This document shows positions 1-8,236 of a stretch of 64,000 nucleotides of DNA, piece after piece. Origin of the DNA: Polyangiaceae bacterium (lineage in GTDB: Bacteria; Myxococcota_A; Polyangia; Polyangiales; Polyangiaceae); assembly GCA_019637295.1 (NCBI GenBank), contig JAHBVX010000001.1, forward strand, positions 99,501 to 163,500, given 5' to 3'. Each line of letters opens with the position of its first letter. The stretch's first letter is position 1. Position numbers and translations under genes: made by a program. Under the pieces are notes generated by a model that saw only the letters and a program-made list of their open reading frames with translations, searched no databases and had not been told where the DNA came from.

Positions 1-1127
1 ACTGGCTGAAACAGGCCCGCGCTCCGACCCTCACGCCGCAGCCGCGCGGTGGCGGCCTTGGCCATGCGGGCCGGTGTCCCCGCGGCGATGATGAGCGTGT
101 GTGCGCCCTCGGCCCGGTACGTGGCGGAGCGCTGCTCGCGCCGCTCCATCTCTCGGTACTTCGCGCTGATGCGCTCGTTGTGTCGCTCGAGCTCGGCCCA
201 GTCCTGCAGGATGGACGTATTCAGGTTGCCTTTGTGCGCCTTGTCTCCCCACACGGCCCAGCCGGGCAGGCCGGGCTCGATCATCGAGTCCGGCAGCGAG
301 ACCCGCCCGGTGATTTGTCCCAGATAGCCGTCGGCCGCGACGACGACGGGGTTTCGGTAGCGGAACGCCAGCTCGAAGGCGGCGAACGTGAGGTCGAGCA
401 TCTCCTGGGGCGAGGTCGGCGCGAGCACGATGGCGTGCGTGTTGCCGTGTCCGAGCCCGCGGCACACCAGCTTGATGTCGGATTGCTCCGGGCCGATGTA
501 GCCGAGCCCGGGTCCTGGGCGCATCACGTTCACGAACACCCCCGGCAGCTCTGCGCCGATCAGGTACGAGATCCCCTCGAGCATCAGGCTGAAGCCGGGA
601 GAGCTGGTGAACGTCATCGTTGGCAGACCCGCGCCTCCGCAGCCGTACATGTGGTTGACGGTGGCGACCTCACTGCACGCTTGCAGGAAAACTCCGCCGA
701 GCTGGGGCAGGAGCCTGGCCATGAGCTCGGCTCCCTCGGTGGACGGGGTGATGGGGTAACCAAAGACGTGCCGGCAACCTGCGAGGATCGCGCCGATGGC
801 CGCCGCATGGTTGCCCTCGAGCACGACCGGCTCGAGCTCGGGCAGCGGGATGCGTCGTGGTGGAACGCTCTCCGGTCGGCTCTGCGCGTCGGCTCTGCGC
901 GTGAAGTCGTACTGGTGGTGTCCGAGCCCGTGTGGTTCCGGACAGGCCGTGATGCACAGACCACAGTGGTTGCACACGCCGTAGTCGATGCCCACGGGAG
1001 ACATGCCCGAGCTCTGGTTGATCTCCGCGCCCAGGGAGATGGCGTGCTTGGGGCACGCGTCGATGCAGCGGCCGCACCCCTTGCACAGCTCCGGGTTGAG
1101 CACGACCTCGGCGCGTTCCTGGGCCAT
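1..1127 (-). CDS. 2-oxoacid:ferredoxin oxidoreductase alpha-type subunit fused to a 2[4Fe-4S] ferredoxin (partial)
   Basis: The gene starts at an ATG at 1127 and runs off the left edge still open, so about 375 N-terminal residues are visible. Residues 15-26 (CKGCGRCIDACP) and 52-63 (CNHCGLCITACP) are two 4Fe-4S cluster motifs. After a short linker comes the pyrimidine-domain type sequence of the KorA/VorB/PorA family, with YPITPSTEG, a GFSLMLEG stretch and RPGPGLG. The family oxidatively decarboxylates 2-oxoacids to acyl-CoA and passes electrons to ferredoxin in the cytoplasm. The fused ferredoxin replaces a separate delta subunit. The TPP-binding beta subunit would be expected downstream, outside the window. 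Whether the substrate is 2-oxoglutarate, pyruvate or a branched-chain oxoacid cannot be decided from this fragment. Confidence 0.88.
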   Translation of the reverse strand, partial: MAQERAEVVLNPELCKGCGRCIDACPKHAISLGAEINQSSGMSPVGIDYGVCNHCGLCITACPEPHGLGHHQYDFTRRADAQSRPESVPPRRIPLPELEPVVLEGNHAAAIGAILAGCRHVFGYPITPSTEGAELMARLLPQLGGVFLQACSEVATVNHMYGCGGAGLPTMTFTSSPGFSLMLEGISYLIGAELPGVFVNVMRPGPGLGYIGPEQSDIKLVCRGLGHGNTHAIVLAPTSPQEMLDLTFAAFELAFRYRNPVVVAADGYLGQITGRVSLPDSMIEPGLPGWAVWGDKAHKGNLNTSILQDWAELERHNERISAKYREMERREQRSATYRAEGAHTLIIAAGTPARMAKAATARLRREGRSAGLFQP

Positions 1128-1249
1128 GTGAGGAGCACTAGCGCACTCGCGGGATGACGCCGTCGCGAACGACCCGAGCGGCGTCGTCGAGTTGACGTCC
1201 GTCAAGCGCGGGACTGGCCGCCCTGCACGTAGCGGCGTATGCGCCGGGG

Positions 1250-2530
1250 ATGACCAGCGAGCGAAGGCGTGGCGGAACCCTCGGCGATCGTCCGCTCCGC
1301 CCCGAGAGCTTGATGCCGAGCTATGGCTATCGACCGGAGTTGTCCGAGGGAGCGCTCAAGTGCCCCATCTTCCAGACCTCGACCTTCGTGTTCGAGAGCG
1401 CCGAGGCGGGCAAGGCGTTCTTCGAGTTGGCGTACGGCCTGCGTGAGCCCGGTCCCGGCGAGAGCATCGGCCTGATCTATTCCCGGCTGAACAACCCGGA
1501 CCTCGAGGTGCTCGAGGATCGCCTGGCGCTATGGGACGAGGCAGAGTCGTGTGCGGTGTTCGTATCGGGCATGGCGGCGATCAGCACGACGGCCATCGCG
1601 CTCTTGCAGCCCGGCGAGCTCGTGCTCTTCAGCGAGCCCTTGTACGGCGGGACCGACTACTTCCTCTCCAAGGTCTTGGCCAAGCTCGGCATCAGGACCG
1701 TCGGCTTCCCCGCGGGTTGCTCCGGCGATGAAATGGAAGCCGTGCTCGAGGCCTCCGGCCGAGCGGACGCTCTGCGCTTGATCTTCGTCGAGACTCCCGC
1801 GAACCCGACGAACGCGCTGGTGGACATCGAAGCGTGCGTCGCCCTCGCGCGTCGCCGAAGCTCGACCGGGCGCCCTGTCTTGGTGGCCGTCGACAACACC
1901 TTTCTAGGCCCGCTGTGGCAGCACCCCTTGAAGCATGGAGCGGATCTCGTCCTCTACTCCGCCACCAAGTACATCGGCGGTCACAGCGACGTCATCGCGG
2001 GCGCGTGCATGGGCTCCCTTGCGTTGATGCAGGAGATCCGCGCGATGCGCACCTTCTTGGGCACCTGCTGCGATCCGTGGACGGGCTGGCTGCTCATGCG
2101 CAGCCTGGAGACGCTGAAGCTGAGGATGACGTCGCAGATGAAGAACGCTCGCTACGTGGCGGACTTCTTGGCGGATCACCCCAAGGTCGAGCGCGTCTAC
2201 TACCTCGGCCGCCTCGCCGAGGGCGATCCGGGCCACGCCGTGTACAAGAAGCAGTGTCTGGCTCCCGGTGGCATGTTGAGCTTCGATTTGGTGGGCGGCG
2301 AAGCCGAAGCGTTCCGGTTGCTGAACGCCCTGCAGCTCGTCAAACTGGCGGTGAGTCTCGGCGGCACCGAGTCCCTCGCGGAGCACCCGGCATCCATGAC
2401 GCACTCGGACATCCCGAGGGAGAGCCGGCTTCGCATGGGGATTGGCGACGCGATGGTGCGCCTGAGCGTCGGCGTCGAGCATCCCGAGGACATCAACGCT
2501 GATCTGGCGCAGGCCCTCGAGCGAGTCTGA
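1250..2530 (+). CDS. Cystathionine gamma-synthase family PLP enzyme
   Basis: This 426-residue protein belongs to the Cys/Met-metabolism PLP-dependent family (cystathionine gamma-synthase, cystathionine gamma-lyase, methionine gamma-lyase). The Schiff-base lysine is K240 in SATKYIGGHSD. Upstream lie the phosphate-site region VSGMAAIS and the cofactor-ring aspartate in VAVDNTF. The N-terminus (GTLGDRPLRPES...MPSYGY) matches long-form members of the family, which supports the start at 1250 over the internal ATG before PSYGY. Family members act on O-acyl-homoserine, cystathionine or methionine. The exact reaction is not readable from the sequence. The gene stands alone, divergent from the oxidoreductase gene and 122 bases from it. 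Confidence 0.88.
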   Translation: MTSERRRGGTLGDRPLRPESLMPSYGYRPELSEGALKCPIFQTSTFVFESAEAGKAFFELAYGLREPGPGESIGLIYSRLNNPDLEVLEDRLALWDEAESCAVFVSGMAAISTTAIALLQPGELVLFSEPLYGGTDYFLSKVLAKLGIRTVGFPAGCSGDEMEAVLEASGRADALRLIFVETPANPTNALVDIEACVALARRRSSTGRPVLVAVDNTFLGPLWQHPLKHGADLVLYSATKYIGGHSDVIAGACMGSLALMQEIRAMRTFLGTCCDPWTGWLLMRSLETLKLRMTSQMKNARYVADFLADHPKVERVYYLGRLAEGDPGHAVYKKQCLAPGGMLSFDLVGGEAEAFRLLNALQLVKLAVSLGGTESLAEHPASMTHSDIPRESRLRMGIGDAMVRLSVGVEHPEDINADLAQALERV

Positions 2531-2610
2531 ACGCGGCTCAGGGTCGCGCACCACGCGTTTCCGCGTCTGACCGGCAAGCAACGCAGTAGAATGGATCCCG
2601 GAGGTACACC

Positions 2611-4218
2611 ATGAGACGTCCGCTATTCGCTCTCGCGATCGCTTCGTGCACGCTGGCGTCCGCGCGCTCGGCCCGCGCGGCAGACTTCTACGTGGATCCG
2701 GCGGGGGGCAGCGCGGCCGGCAACGGCAGCGCTGCCAATCCTTGGAAGACGCTGCAGGAAGTGATCGATGCCGGGCTGTTCGGTTCCACGGTGAAGGCGG
2801 GCGACACGGTGCACCTCCTGTCCGGCTACCACGGCGAGATGATGGTGAGCGGCGGCAGCTACGCGCCAGCCATCAGCGTGGTCGCCGCCTCAGGCCACAG
2901 CCCGCAGCTTCGGCGCGTGCGCTTCAGCAACACCAGCGGCTGGCTACTGCGCGGCGTGTCCGTGAGCCCGTCCCACGGCGGCGCCGCCAGCGGCGCCATG
3001 ACCCTGGTGGAGATCCAGACCAGCTCTTCGAAGATCACGGTGGAGGACTCGCTGGTGTTCAGCGTGCTGGATTCGTCCGCGTGGGGAGTGTCCGAGTGGC
3101 TCGGGGCGCACAGCGGCTTCTCGGTGCGCGGACCCGAGTCCGTGGTCCGCGGCAACACCGTCAAGAACGTGCGCTTCGGCATCAGCGCGGACGCCGCGCA
3201 GGTGATGATTGACGGTAACACCGTCGAGAACTTCTCCGCGGACGGGCTGCGCGGGCTCGGTGACGACCAGACGTTCCAGTACAACCTGGTGAAGAACTCG
3301 TATCTCGACGACTCGCTGGACTCGAATCACGATGACGGTTTCCAGAGCTGGTCCGTGGGCCCTGGGGGCGTCGGGACCGGCGAGGTCAAGAACATGATCC
3401 TGCGCGGCAACGTGATCATCAACTGGGAGGATCCGGCGCAGCCGCTGAAGGGTACGCTGCAAGGGATCGGGTGTTTCGACGGGACCTTCGTGGGCTGGGT
3501 GGTGGAGAACAACGTGGTCATCACCAACCACTGGCACGGCATTTCGCTGTACGGCGCGCGCGACTCTCGCATCGTCAACAACACCGTTATCGACGTGCAG
3601 AGCGGGCAGCCTGGCCCCCCCTGGATCATGGTGAACGACCACAAGAACAGCACGCCGAGCGAGAACGTCGTGGTGCGCAACAACCTGTCCACCAACTACG
3701 ACCTGAAAGGCACGAACGTGACGAGTGACCACAACGTCACCCTCAGCGGGAGCCTGGGCGCCTATTTCGTCGCCCCGACGGCGCCGGCGTGGAACCTGCG
3801 GCTGCTCGAGACCTCACCCGCGGTGGACCAAGGGTCGACCACGCTCGCGCCGGCCCTCGACGCCGACAAGATCCCGCGTCCGCAGGGCGCTGGCGTGGAC
3901 CTGGGCGCGTACGAGTGGCACGACCCGAGCGTGGTCCCCAGCGGCGGCACCGGTGGCGGCGCGGGCGCCTCGAGCGGAGGTAGCTCGAGCGGCGGCACGT
4001 CGAGCGGGGGCGCGCCGAGCGGCGGAACCAGCGGCGGCGGGACTGGCGGCGCGACGACCGGCGGCGCCAGTAGCGGCGGGGCGGCCGCGAACGGCGACAG
4101 CGGTGACGACGGCGGTTGCGGCTGCCGTGTTGCTGGCGCGGAGCACACGCGGCGCGCCTCTCTCCTGCTGGCGGCCCTCGGCGCTGCGCTGACGCTGCGG
4201 CGGCGCAGGCGGCGCTGA
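2611..4218 (+). CDS. Secreted right-handed beta-helix protein with MYXO-CTERM tail
   Basis: The product has 535 residues and a Sec signal peptide (about residues 1-23, ending ARAADFYVD). It has an extended parallel beta-helix of the pectate-lyase/DUF1565 type, seen as repeated short strands with NTV, NNV and NNTV turns at about residues 100-370. A Gly/Ser/Thr-rich linker follows (about 445-500). The last 40 residues form a MYXO-CTERM signal: a GCGCR cysteine motif, a hydrophobic stretch and a terminal run of seven arginines. This tail is known to direct myxobacterial proteins to the cell surface through a myxosortase-type rhombosortase-like enzyme. A GGAGG-type ribosome site precedes the ATG. 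The ligand is probably a polysaccharide, inferred from the fold only. Confidence 0.9.
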   Translation: MRRPLFALAIASCTLASARSARAADFYVDPAGGSAAGNGSAANPWKTLQEVIDAGLFGSTVKAGDTVHLLSGYHGEMMVSGGSYAPAISVVAASGHSPQLRRVRFSNTSGWLLRGVSVSPSHGGAASGAMTLVEIQTSSSKITVEDSLVFSVLDSSAWGVSEWLGAHSGFSVRGPESVVRGNTVKNVRFGISADAAQVMIDGNTVENFSADGLRGLGDDQTFQYNLVKNSYLDDSLDSNHDDGFQSWSVGPGGVGTGEVKNMILRGNVIINWEDPAQPLKGTLQGIGCFDGTFVGWVVENNVVITNHWHGISLYGARDSRIVNNTVIDVQSGQPGPPWIMVNDHKNSTPSENVVVRNNLSTNYDLKGTNVTSDHNVTLSGSLGAYFVAPTAPAWNLRLLETSPAVDQGSTTLAPALDADKIPRPQGAGVDLGAYEWHDPSVVPSGGTGGGAGASSGGSSSGGTSSGGAPSGGTSGGGTGGATTGGASSGGAAANGDSGDDGGCGCRVAGAEHTRRASLLLAALGAALTLRRRRRR

Positions 4219-4290
4219 GCCCGCGAGCGGCGAGTCAGCCCCGTGCTCGGCGCTGGCATCCGCCGCAACGCGTTTTGACTCGCGTCGGCG

Positions 4291-5151
4291 TCAGTCGTCA
4301 TCGGGCAGATAGAAGCCGAGCACGCCGTCTCGTCGCAGGTTCGATACGTGCTCGGGGCACGCCTTGACCAAGAGTCTCTCCACGGGCCGCAGCGCTGCCT
4401 GCTCGACAGCCGGGTGTTTGGGCAAGAGAGCGAAACGGCGCACGCCTTCCGCCGCGTGCTGCCCCACTTCGCAGATCTCGTCCCGCTTCGACCACCGCTG
4501 GTACTCGGTCATGGTGCCCACTTGCACCCAGCTCGGCCAGCCACACGCCTCGCACGGGACCGCGCCTCGATCCATGCCGGCCTCGAGCACGCCGGACGAG
4601 TAAGGCAGCAGCGTGACCTCGCCGCAGGACAGACAGCGAAAGCGCGTGTGCTCGACGGCGTCGCCTCCGCGCACCGGGAGCGGGACGCGAGCGCGCGCGC
4701 CGGTGAACATCACCCGGGACCCACCGCGAAACACGTACACTGAGCCCCACGGGTAGCTCCAGGTCGCGCCTCGGGCGTGGCCGAAGTGCGGCGGGCCCAG
4801 AGACTCCGCGAGCCAAAGGATGTGGCTTCGGTCTCCCTCGAGCGGGTGAGCGTCGCCTGCGAGCTCGAGCGCGACGCCGCGCAGGCGCTGCGCAGTGAAC
4901 AGGAGCGTGACCAAGACAGCGCGGCCATCGGCCAGAGCGAGTGAAGCCTCCAGGTGGTCAGGCAGCCGCTCGCCCGGCTGCCAGCGCACGGACGAGCCGA
5001 CCACGTCCGCTGGCGTCGTGCTCGAACCGAAGCGCTCGCTCCCGACCACGACGTCGCCTCGCTTGGCGTCCACGAAGGGGGAATTCAAGTGATTGCGCCC
5101 AGCGACGAGAGGATGCGCGTGAGCAAGTCCACCTATCGTGCAGTGTACCAC
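4291..5151 (-). CDS. Hypothetical protein with a zinc-ribbon-like CxxC pair
   Basis: The product is about 286 residues and I do not recognise the family. It has no signal peptide or membrane segment. Two cysteine pairs, CLSCGE and CEACGW, separated by about 30 residues, look like a zinc ribbon near the middle of the protein. The N-terminal half is beta-rich with several Trp and Gly residues. The first usable start is a GTG at 5151, only 10 bases after the stop of the upstream lipoprotein gene, so the two are probably cotranscribed. A later TTG start about 60 bases in is also possible. The codon bias and a clean reading frame support a real gene. Confidence 0.7.
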   Translation of the reverse strand: MVHCTIGGLAHAHPLVAGRNHLNSPFVDAKRGDVVVGSERFGSSTTPADVVGSSVRWQPGERLPDHLEASLALADGRAVLVTLLFTAQRLRGVALELAGDAHPLEGDRSHILWLAESLGPPHFGHARGATWSYPWGSVYVFRGGSRVMFTGARARVPLPVRGGDAVEHTRFRCLSCGEVTLLPYSSGVLEAGMDRGAVPCEACGWPSWVQVGTMTEYQRWSKRDEICEVGQHAAEGVRRFALLPKHPAVEQAALRPVERLLVKACPEHVSNLRRDGVLGFYLPDDD

Positions 5152-5161
5152 GCCGCGCGCG

Positions 5162-5839
5162 TCACGGCCCCGGGAAGTCTGCAGTGCGCGGCGGACCGAC
5201 GACGGGCTGCGGTGTCTTGGCGCCCACCACCATGTCGATCTGGAACAGCCGCTTCACCGGTCGTCGAGAGTCGGCGTCCGCGCCGAGCCCCCAGAGGCCG
5301 ACCTCGAGGCGCAGCCGATCACCGCGCCGCAGCGGCTTCTCGCCGGAGCCGTCCGGGAAGTCGCGTCGCAGCACGACGGGATCGGCGGGGGTGAGGAAGC
5401 GCTCGCCGTCGCCGACGCGCTGGTCCGTGAAGCGGGTCGCGTGCTCGCCTCGCTGGAGCGCGCCGGCGAACGCCAGCGGCCCCCCGGCGGGTTCGAGCAG
5501 GGACAGCACCGTGCCCTCGACGGTGACCTCCACCTCGACGCGCACTGCCCAGCCGTCGCCGACGCGCACCGGCTTGGCTCGCGGTACGAACGTCGCGCCC
5601 TCGACCTCCACGCGCAGCCCCTGCGGCCCCGAGATGTAGGCGATCTCGCGCTCGGCCTTGGGCGCGGGCGGGTCGACGACGGGCTCGCTCGCCGTCGGCG
5701 GGCTGGCCTCGACGCGCGGCTCGGGCGCTGGCGGCGTCTCGGCGCTGTGCGTGGGCGCGTGCGCCTCGGGAGCGGCTCGCCCACACCCCCACAGCACGAT
5801 GACCCAGATGCAAGGACGCGCGGACCGGATCGTCGCCAT
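5162..5839 (-). CDS. Putative lipoprotein
   Basis: The product has 225 residues with a short signal peptide and a lipobox VLWGC, so lipidation at Cys19 is likely. A Pro/Ala/Glu-rich linker (about residues 20-60) leads into a beta-rich domain that has no recognisable family. The domain contains alternating charged and hydrophobic strands and a WAVRVEVEVTVEG segment, which suggests an immunoglobulin-like or DUF4352-like fold. That fold guess is weak. It is the first gene of a probable two-gene unit with the zinc-ribbon protein downstream on the same strand. Its promoter would lie in the 190-base gap shared with the divergent gene at 6031, where there is also a long inverted repeat. Confidence 0.72.
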   Translation of the reverse strand: MATIRSARPCIWVIVLWGCGRAAPEAHAPTHSAETPPAPEPRVEASPPTASEPVVDPPAPKAEREIAYISGPQGLRVEVEGATFVPRAKPVRVGDGWAVRVEVEVTVEGTVLSLLEPAGGPLAFAGALQRGEHATRFTDQRVGDGERFLTPADPVVLRRDFPDGSGEKPLRRGDRLRLEVGLWGLGADADSRRPVKRLFQIDMVVGAKTPQPVVGPPRTADFPGP

Positions 5840-5917
5840 GAGTCGCTTGTCGACCTCCAGCGCGGGAGCCTACTCGACCGCGCGCTGAGGTGCACGTCGC
5901 CCGCTGACGCCTGAGGT

Positions 5918-5965
5918 CGGTCCGACGCGGTCACGGTGCTCGCGCGCCGGTTCCGCGTCGGACCG
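5918..5965. repeat. Inverted repeat, 13-base arms, 22-base loop
   Basis: The arms at 5918-5930 and 5953-5965 (core GGTCCGACGCGG / CCGCGTCGGACC) are perfect complements. They lie between the divergent genes starting at 5839 and near 6031. The right arm with flanks (CCGGTTCCGCGTCGGACCG) recurs exactly at 25374-25392, so this is a member of a short dispersed repeat family rather than a simple terminator. Confidence 0.8.
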
Positions 5966-6030
5966 GCAGCCCGAACCTCGACGCGGCGAGCGTCGCGCGC
6001 GATCCGGCGTGCCGTGAGGCCACTCACGTC

Positions 6031-6750
6031 GTGGGGGCGCTCAGCGTCGGTGCGTTCGAGCTGCAGTCGGGCGCGCGTGTCGACGGACGCGCCGGGGTAA
6101 GCGGCGTGGGTGTGGGCGCCGCGCGTGGCGAGGGGGTGCTTCGCAAGGCGGGGGTTCCCACCGCGTGTGGCGAGTCCACCAGCGAAGCGCCGAGCGCCAA
6201 CTGTCGCTCGCCGATCCAGATGTTCCTGCGTCCGCTCGTCACCAGGCCGGCGTCGGCGACCCCGGAGGGAACCATTGCCGTGCGCTTCCAGCCGCCGGAC
6301 GCGGATCGACCCTGGGACCTGGTGGTCGGCGATCGCGTGCTGTGTCGCGCGCCCTGCGATGGCTTCAGCGATCCGAACCTGCCCTACGCATTTCGCACCG
6401 AGGGCGGCTTCCTGCGCTCGGACCCCGTCGAGGAGATCCCGGATCTCCGACCCTTCGAGGAGCAGGCGCCGCTCGAGGTGCGCACCACGCCGCGCGACAC
6501 GGGCAAGACGGCGCTCGGCATCGTCACCACCAGCGTGGCGGGCCTCGGCATCCTGACGGGCACGGTCCTGACGGCGACTGGATGCGGAGGCCGGTCGAGC
6601 GGGCGCTGCACCGCAGGGGTCGTGACGTTGCCGGTTGCCGCGACCGGGCTAGTGTTCGGGCTCGTGTGGATCGTCTCCGCGCGCTCGACCATCGAAGTCG
6701 CGCCGCTGCCGAGCCCCGCGTCCTTCGAGCCGGCCGCCCGCGGGCAGTGA
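6031..6750 (+). CDS. Hypothetical membrane protein, shortened paralog of the gene at 6849
   Basis: This reading frame of about 239 residues resembles the C-terminal two thirds of the product of the downstream gene (6849-8186). Both share ATHV..(G/A)L..GAFE, a Gly-rich stretch, a C...C pair, an LCR..C motif and two C-terminal hydrophobic segments. No signal peptide is present. The similarity to the paralog already begins upstream of the GTG at 6031, back to about 6001 in the same open frame, which is open from 5908. The gene therefore seems to have lost its 5' part, where a dispersed repeat now sits. It may be a degenerate copy, or it may start at a non-standard codon near 5911. The family is not recognised. 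Confidence 0.55.
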   Translation: MGALSVGAFELQSGARVDGRAGVSGVGVGAARGEGVLRKAGVPTACGESTSEAPSANCRSPIQMFLRPLVTRPASATPEGTIAVRFQPPDADRPWDLVVGDRVLCRAPCDGFSDPNLPYAFRTEGGFLRSDPVEEIPDLRPFEEQAPLEVRTTPRDTGKTALGIVTTSVAGLGILTGTVLTATGCGGRSSGRCTAGVVTLPVAATGLVFGLVWIVSARSTIEVAPLPSPASFEPAARGQ

Positions 6751-6848
6751 GGCCGGCGTCTGGGTCGCGCGGCGGGCTCAACCCGCGCTCCCGTAGCGCC
6801 ACCTTCACGCGACTATACAATCGCGCGGCCTTGCGTACACTGCGCGCC

Positions 6849-8186
6849 ATGCCGCCTTGGGCACGCCCGCTGACGTCGCTCGTCGCTCTCTTTGGCTTCG
6901 GGTGCGGCGCCACGGGGGCGCCCGAGCCGCGCGCCCCCGTGTTCGAGCCGGACTCGCAGACCAAGTGCGGTGTGGTCAAGAGCTCGTCTCGTCCGTTGAT
7001 CGTGGAGTGGCCCGCTTCGGACCGCGCTCAGCTCGAGGCCGCTGCGCGTGGTGGGATCATTGCGGTGCGATACCAGGGCTGCGACATGGAGGTGCTCGCG
7101 CGCTGCAAGCTACCGGGCAGCTACCGCTACACGCCCACGACGCGCAAGCTGGAGCGAGTATCGATCCGCGACGCGGATGAGCTTTACGCCGAGCTGCCGG
7201 TGGGCGCTGCCAAGCTCGAAGGCAAGCTCGAGCAGTCGGGTGAGCTCGAGGTCGCGATGCACGTCGTGGGTCGCTACGACGCTGCACCCGAAGAACAGCG
7301 CGGCCTGACGGGGGCGTGCTCCGGAGCTACCCACGTGATCACCGGGCTCACCGCCGGAGCGTTCGAGTTCTCTTCGGCGGCGGGTTCTCGCGCGGGTGGC
7401 GGCGCCGCCGTGATGGGCATGGGAGCGGGCGCGACCAGCGAGAAGAGCAAGTCCCTGATCAGCCGTGACGGACAGCCAGAGGCCTGCGCCGGGTCGAGTA
7501 CGGATGACGAGCGCCCACCCGAGGGCTGCGCCGCGCTCTTGCGGGTGGAGGTTACGCCGGTCGCGGATCTCGCCATCACCCACACGTCACCTGCGGGGAC
7601 TGACGCGCCCGCTGCGAGCGAGCCGCAAGGCGGGCTCGGGGTGGCCGGCGCGGGTCGTCCGGACGTGAAATCAGGCCCCGGCGTGGTGCGCGTGTTCATC
7701 AACAGCCCGAGGCCGCTCGAGCTGCACGGCGTGGGGGTGGCGCGGCTCGAGCCCGTGCCCGGCGGGTTTCGCAGTCTGGGCCCAAGCACCTTGCTCTGCC
7801 GCGGCAGCTGCGAGCAGTACCTCGACATGCGGGTCGGGCAACACTTGGTGGTCGGCAGCTCCGAGATCCCCTTCTCCGCACCGATTCAGATGTACGACCG
7901 CGAAGGCGACGTGCACCTCGACGTCGAGCCGGGTAACGGCACGTCACTTGGTCTCGGCGTCACGAGCCTGAGTCTCGGCGTCGTGGCCGCGGTCACGGGG
8001 CTCAGCCTCGCGGGAACGGGTCTGATCATCAACAGCGCGGACAGCGCCGGGGGTAGCGGCGATGGCTTGACCAAATGGGGGCTCATCACCCTCGGCGGTG
8101 GGGCCGCGCTGATCGGTCTCGGGATCGTGCTCGTCAGCGACGGGAGCACCAAAGTAGAGGTGCGCGCGCCGACCGCGGCGCGGTGA
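6849..8186 (+). CDS. Putative lipoprotein with C-terminal membrane segments
   Basis: The product has 445 residues. The signal sequence (residues 1-20) ends with a lipobox-like FGFGC. A mixed extracytoplasmic region follows, containing several cysteine pairs (CGVV, CDMEVLARC, LLCRGSC). Two hydrophobic segments near the C-terminus (about residues 360-385 and 405-430) may insert in the membrane. I do not recognise the family. The shortened tandem paralog upstream (6031-6750) indicates a local duplication. The ATG at 6849 is chosen because it gives the signal peptide. Long in-frame sequence upstream of it reads in the wrong frame of the preceding gene. Confidence 0.72.
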   Translation: MPPWARPLTSLVALFGFGCGATGAPEPRAPVFEPDSQTKCGVVKSSSRPLIVEWPASDRAQLEAAARGGIIAVRYQGCDMEVLARCKLPGSYRYTPTTRKLERVSIRDADELYAELPVGAAKLEGKLEQSGELEVAMHVVGRYDAAPEEQRGLTGACSGATHVITGLTAGAFEFSSAAGSRAGGGAAVMGMGAGATSEKSKSLISRDGQPEACAGSSTDDERPPEGCAALLRVEVTPVADLAITHTSPAGTDAPAASEPQGGLGVAGAGRPDVKSGPGVVRVFINSPRPLELHGVGVARLEPVPGGFRSLGPSTLLCRGSCEQYLDMRVGQHLVVGSSEIPFSAPIQMYDREGDVHLDVEPGNGTSLGLGVTSLSLGVVAAVTGLSLAGTGLIINSADSAGGSGDGLTKWGLITLGGGAALIGLGIVLVSDGSTKVEVRAPTAAR

Positions 8187-8236
8187 GAGTGTGCCAGGGG
8201 TTGACGTCGCGGCGCTGCACGCGAAAGCCTGCCCGC

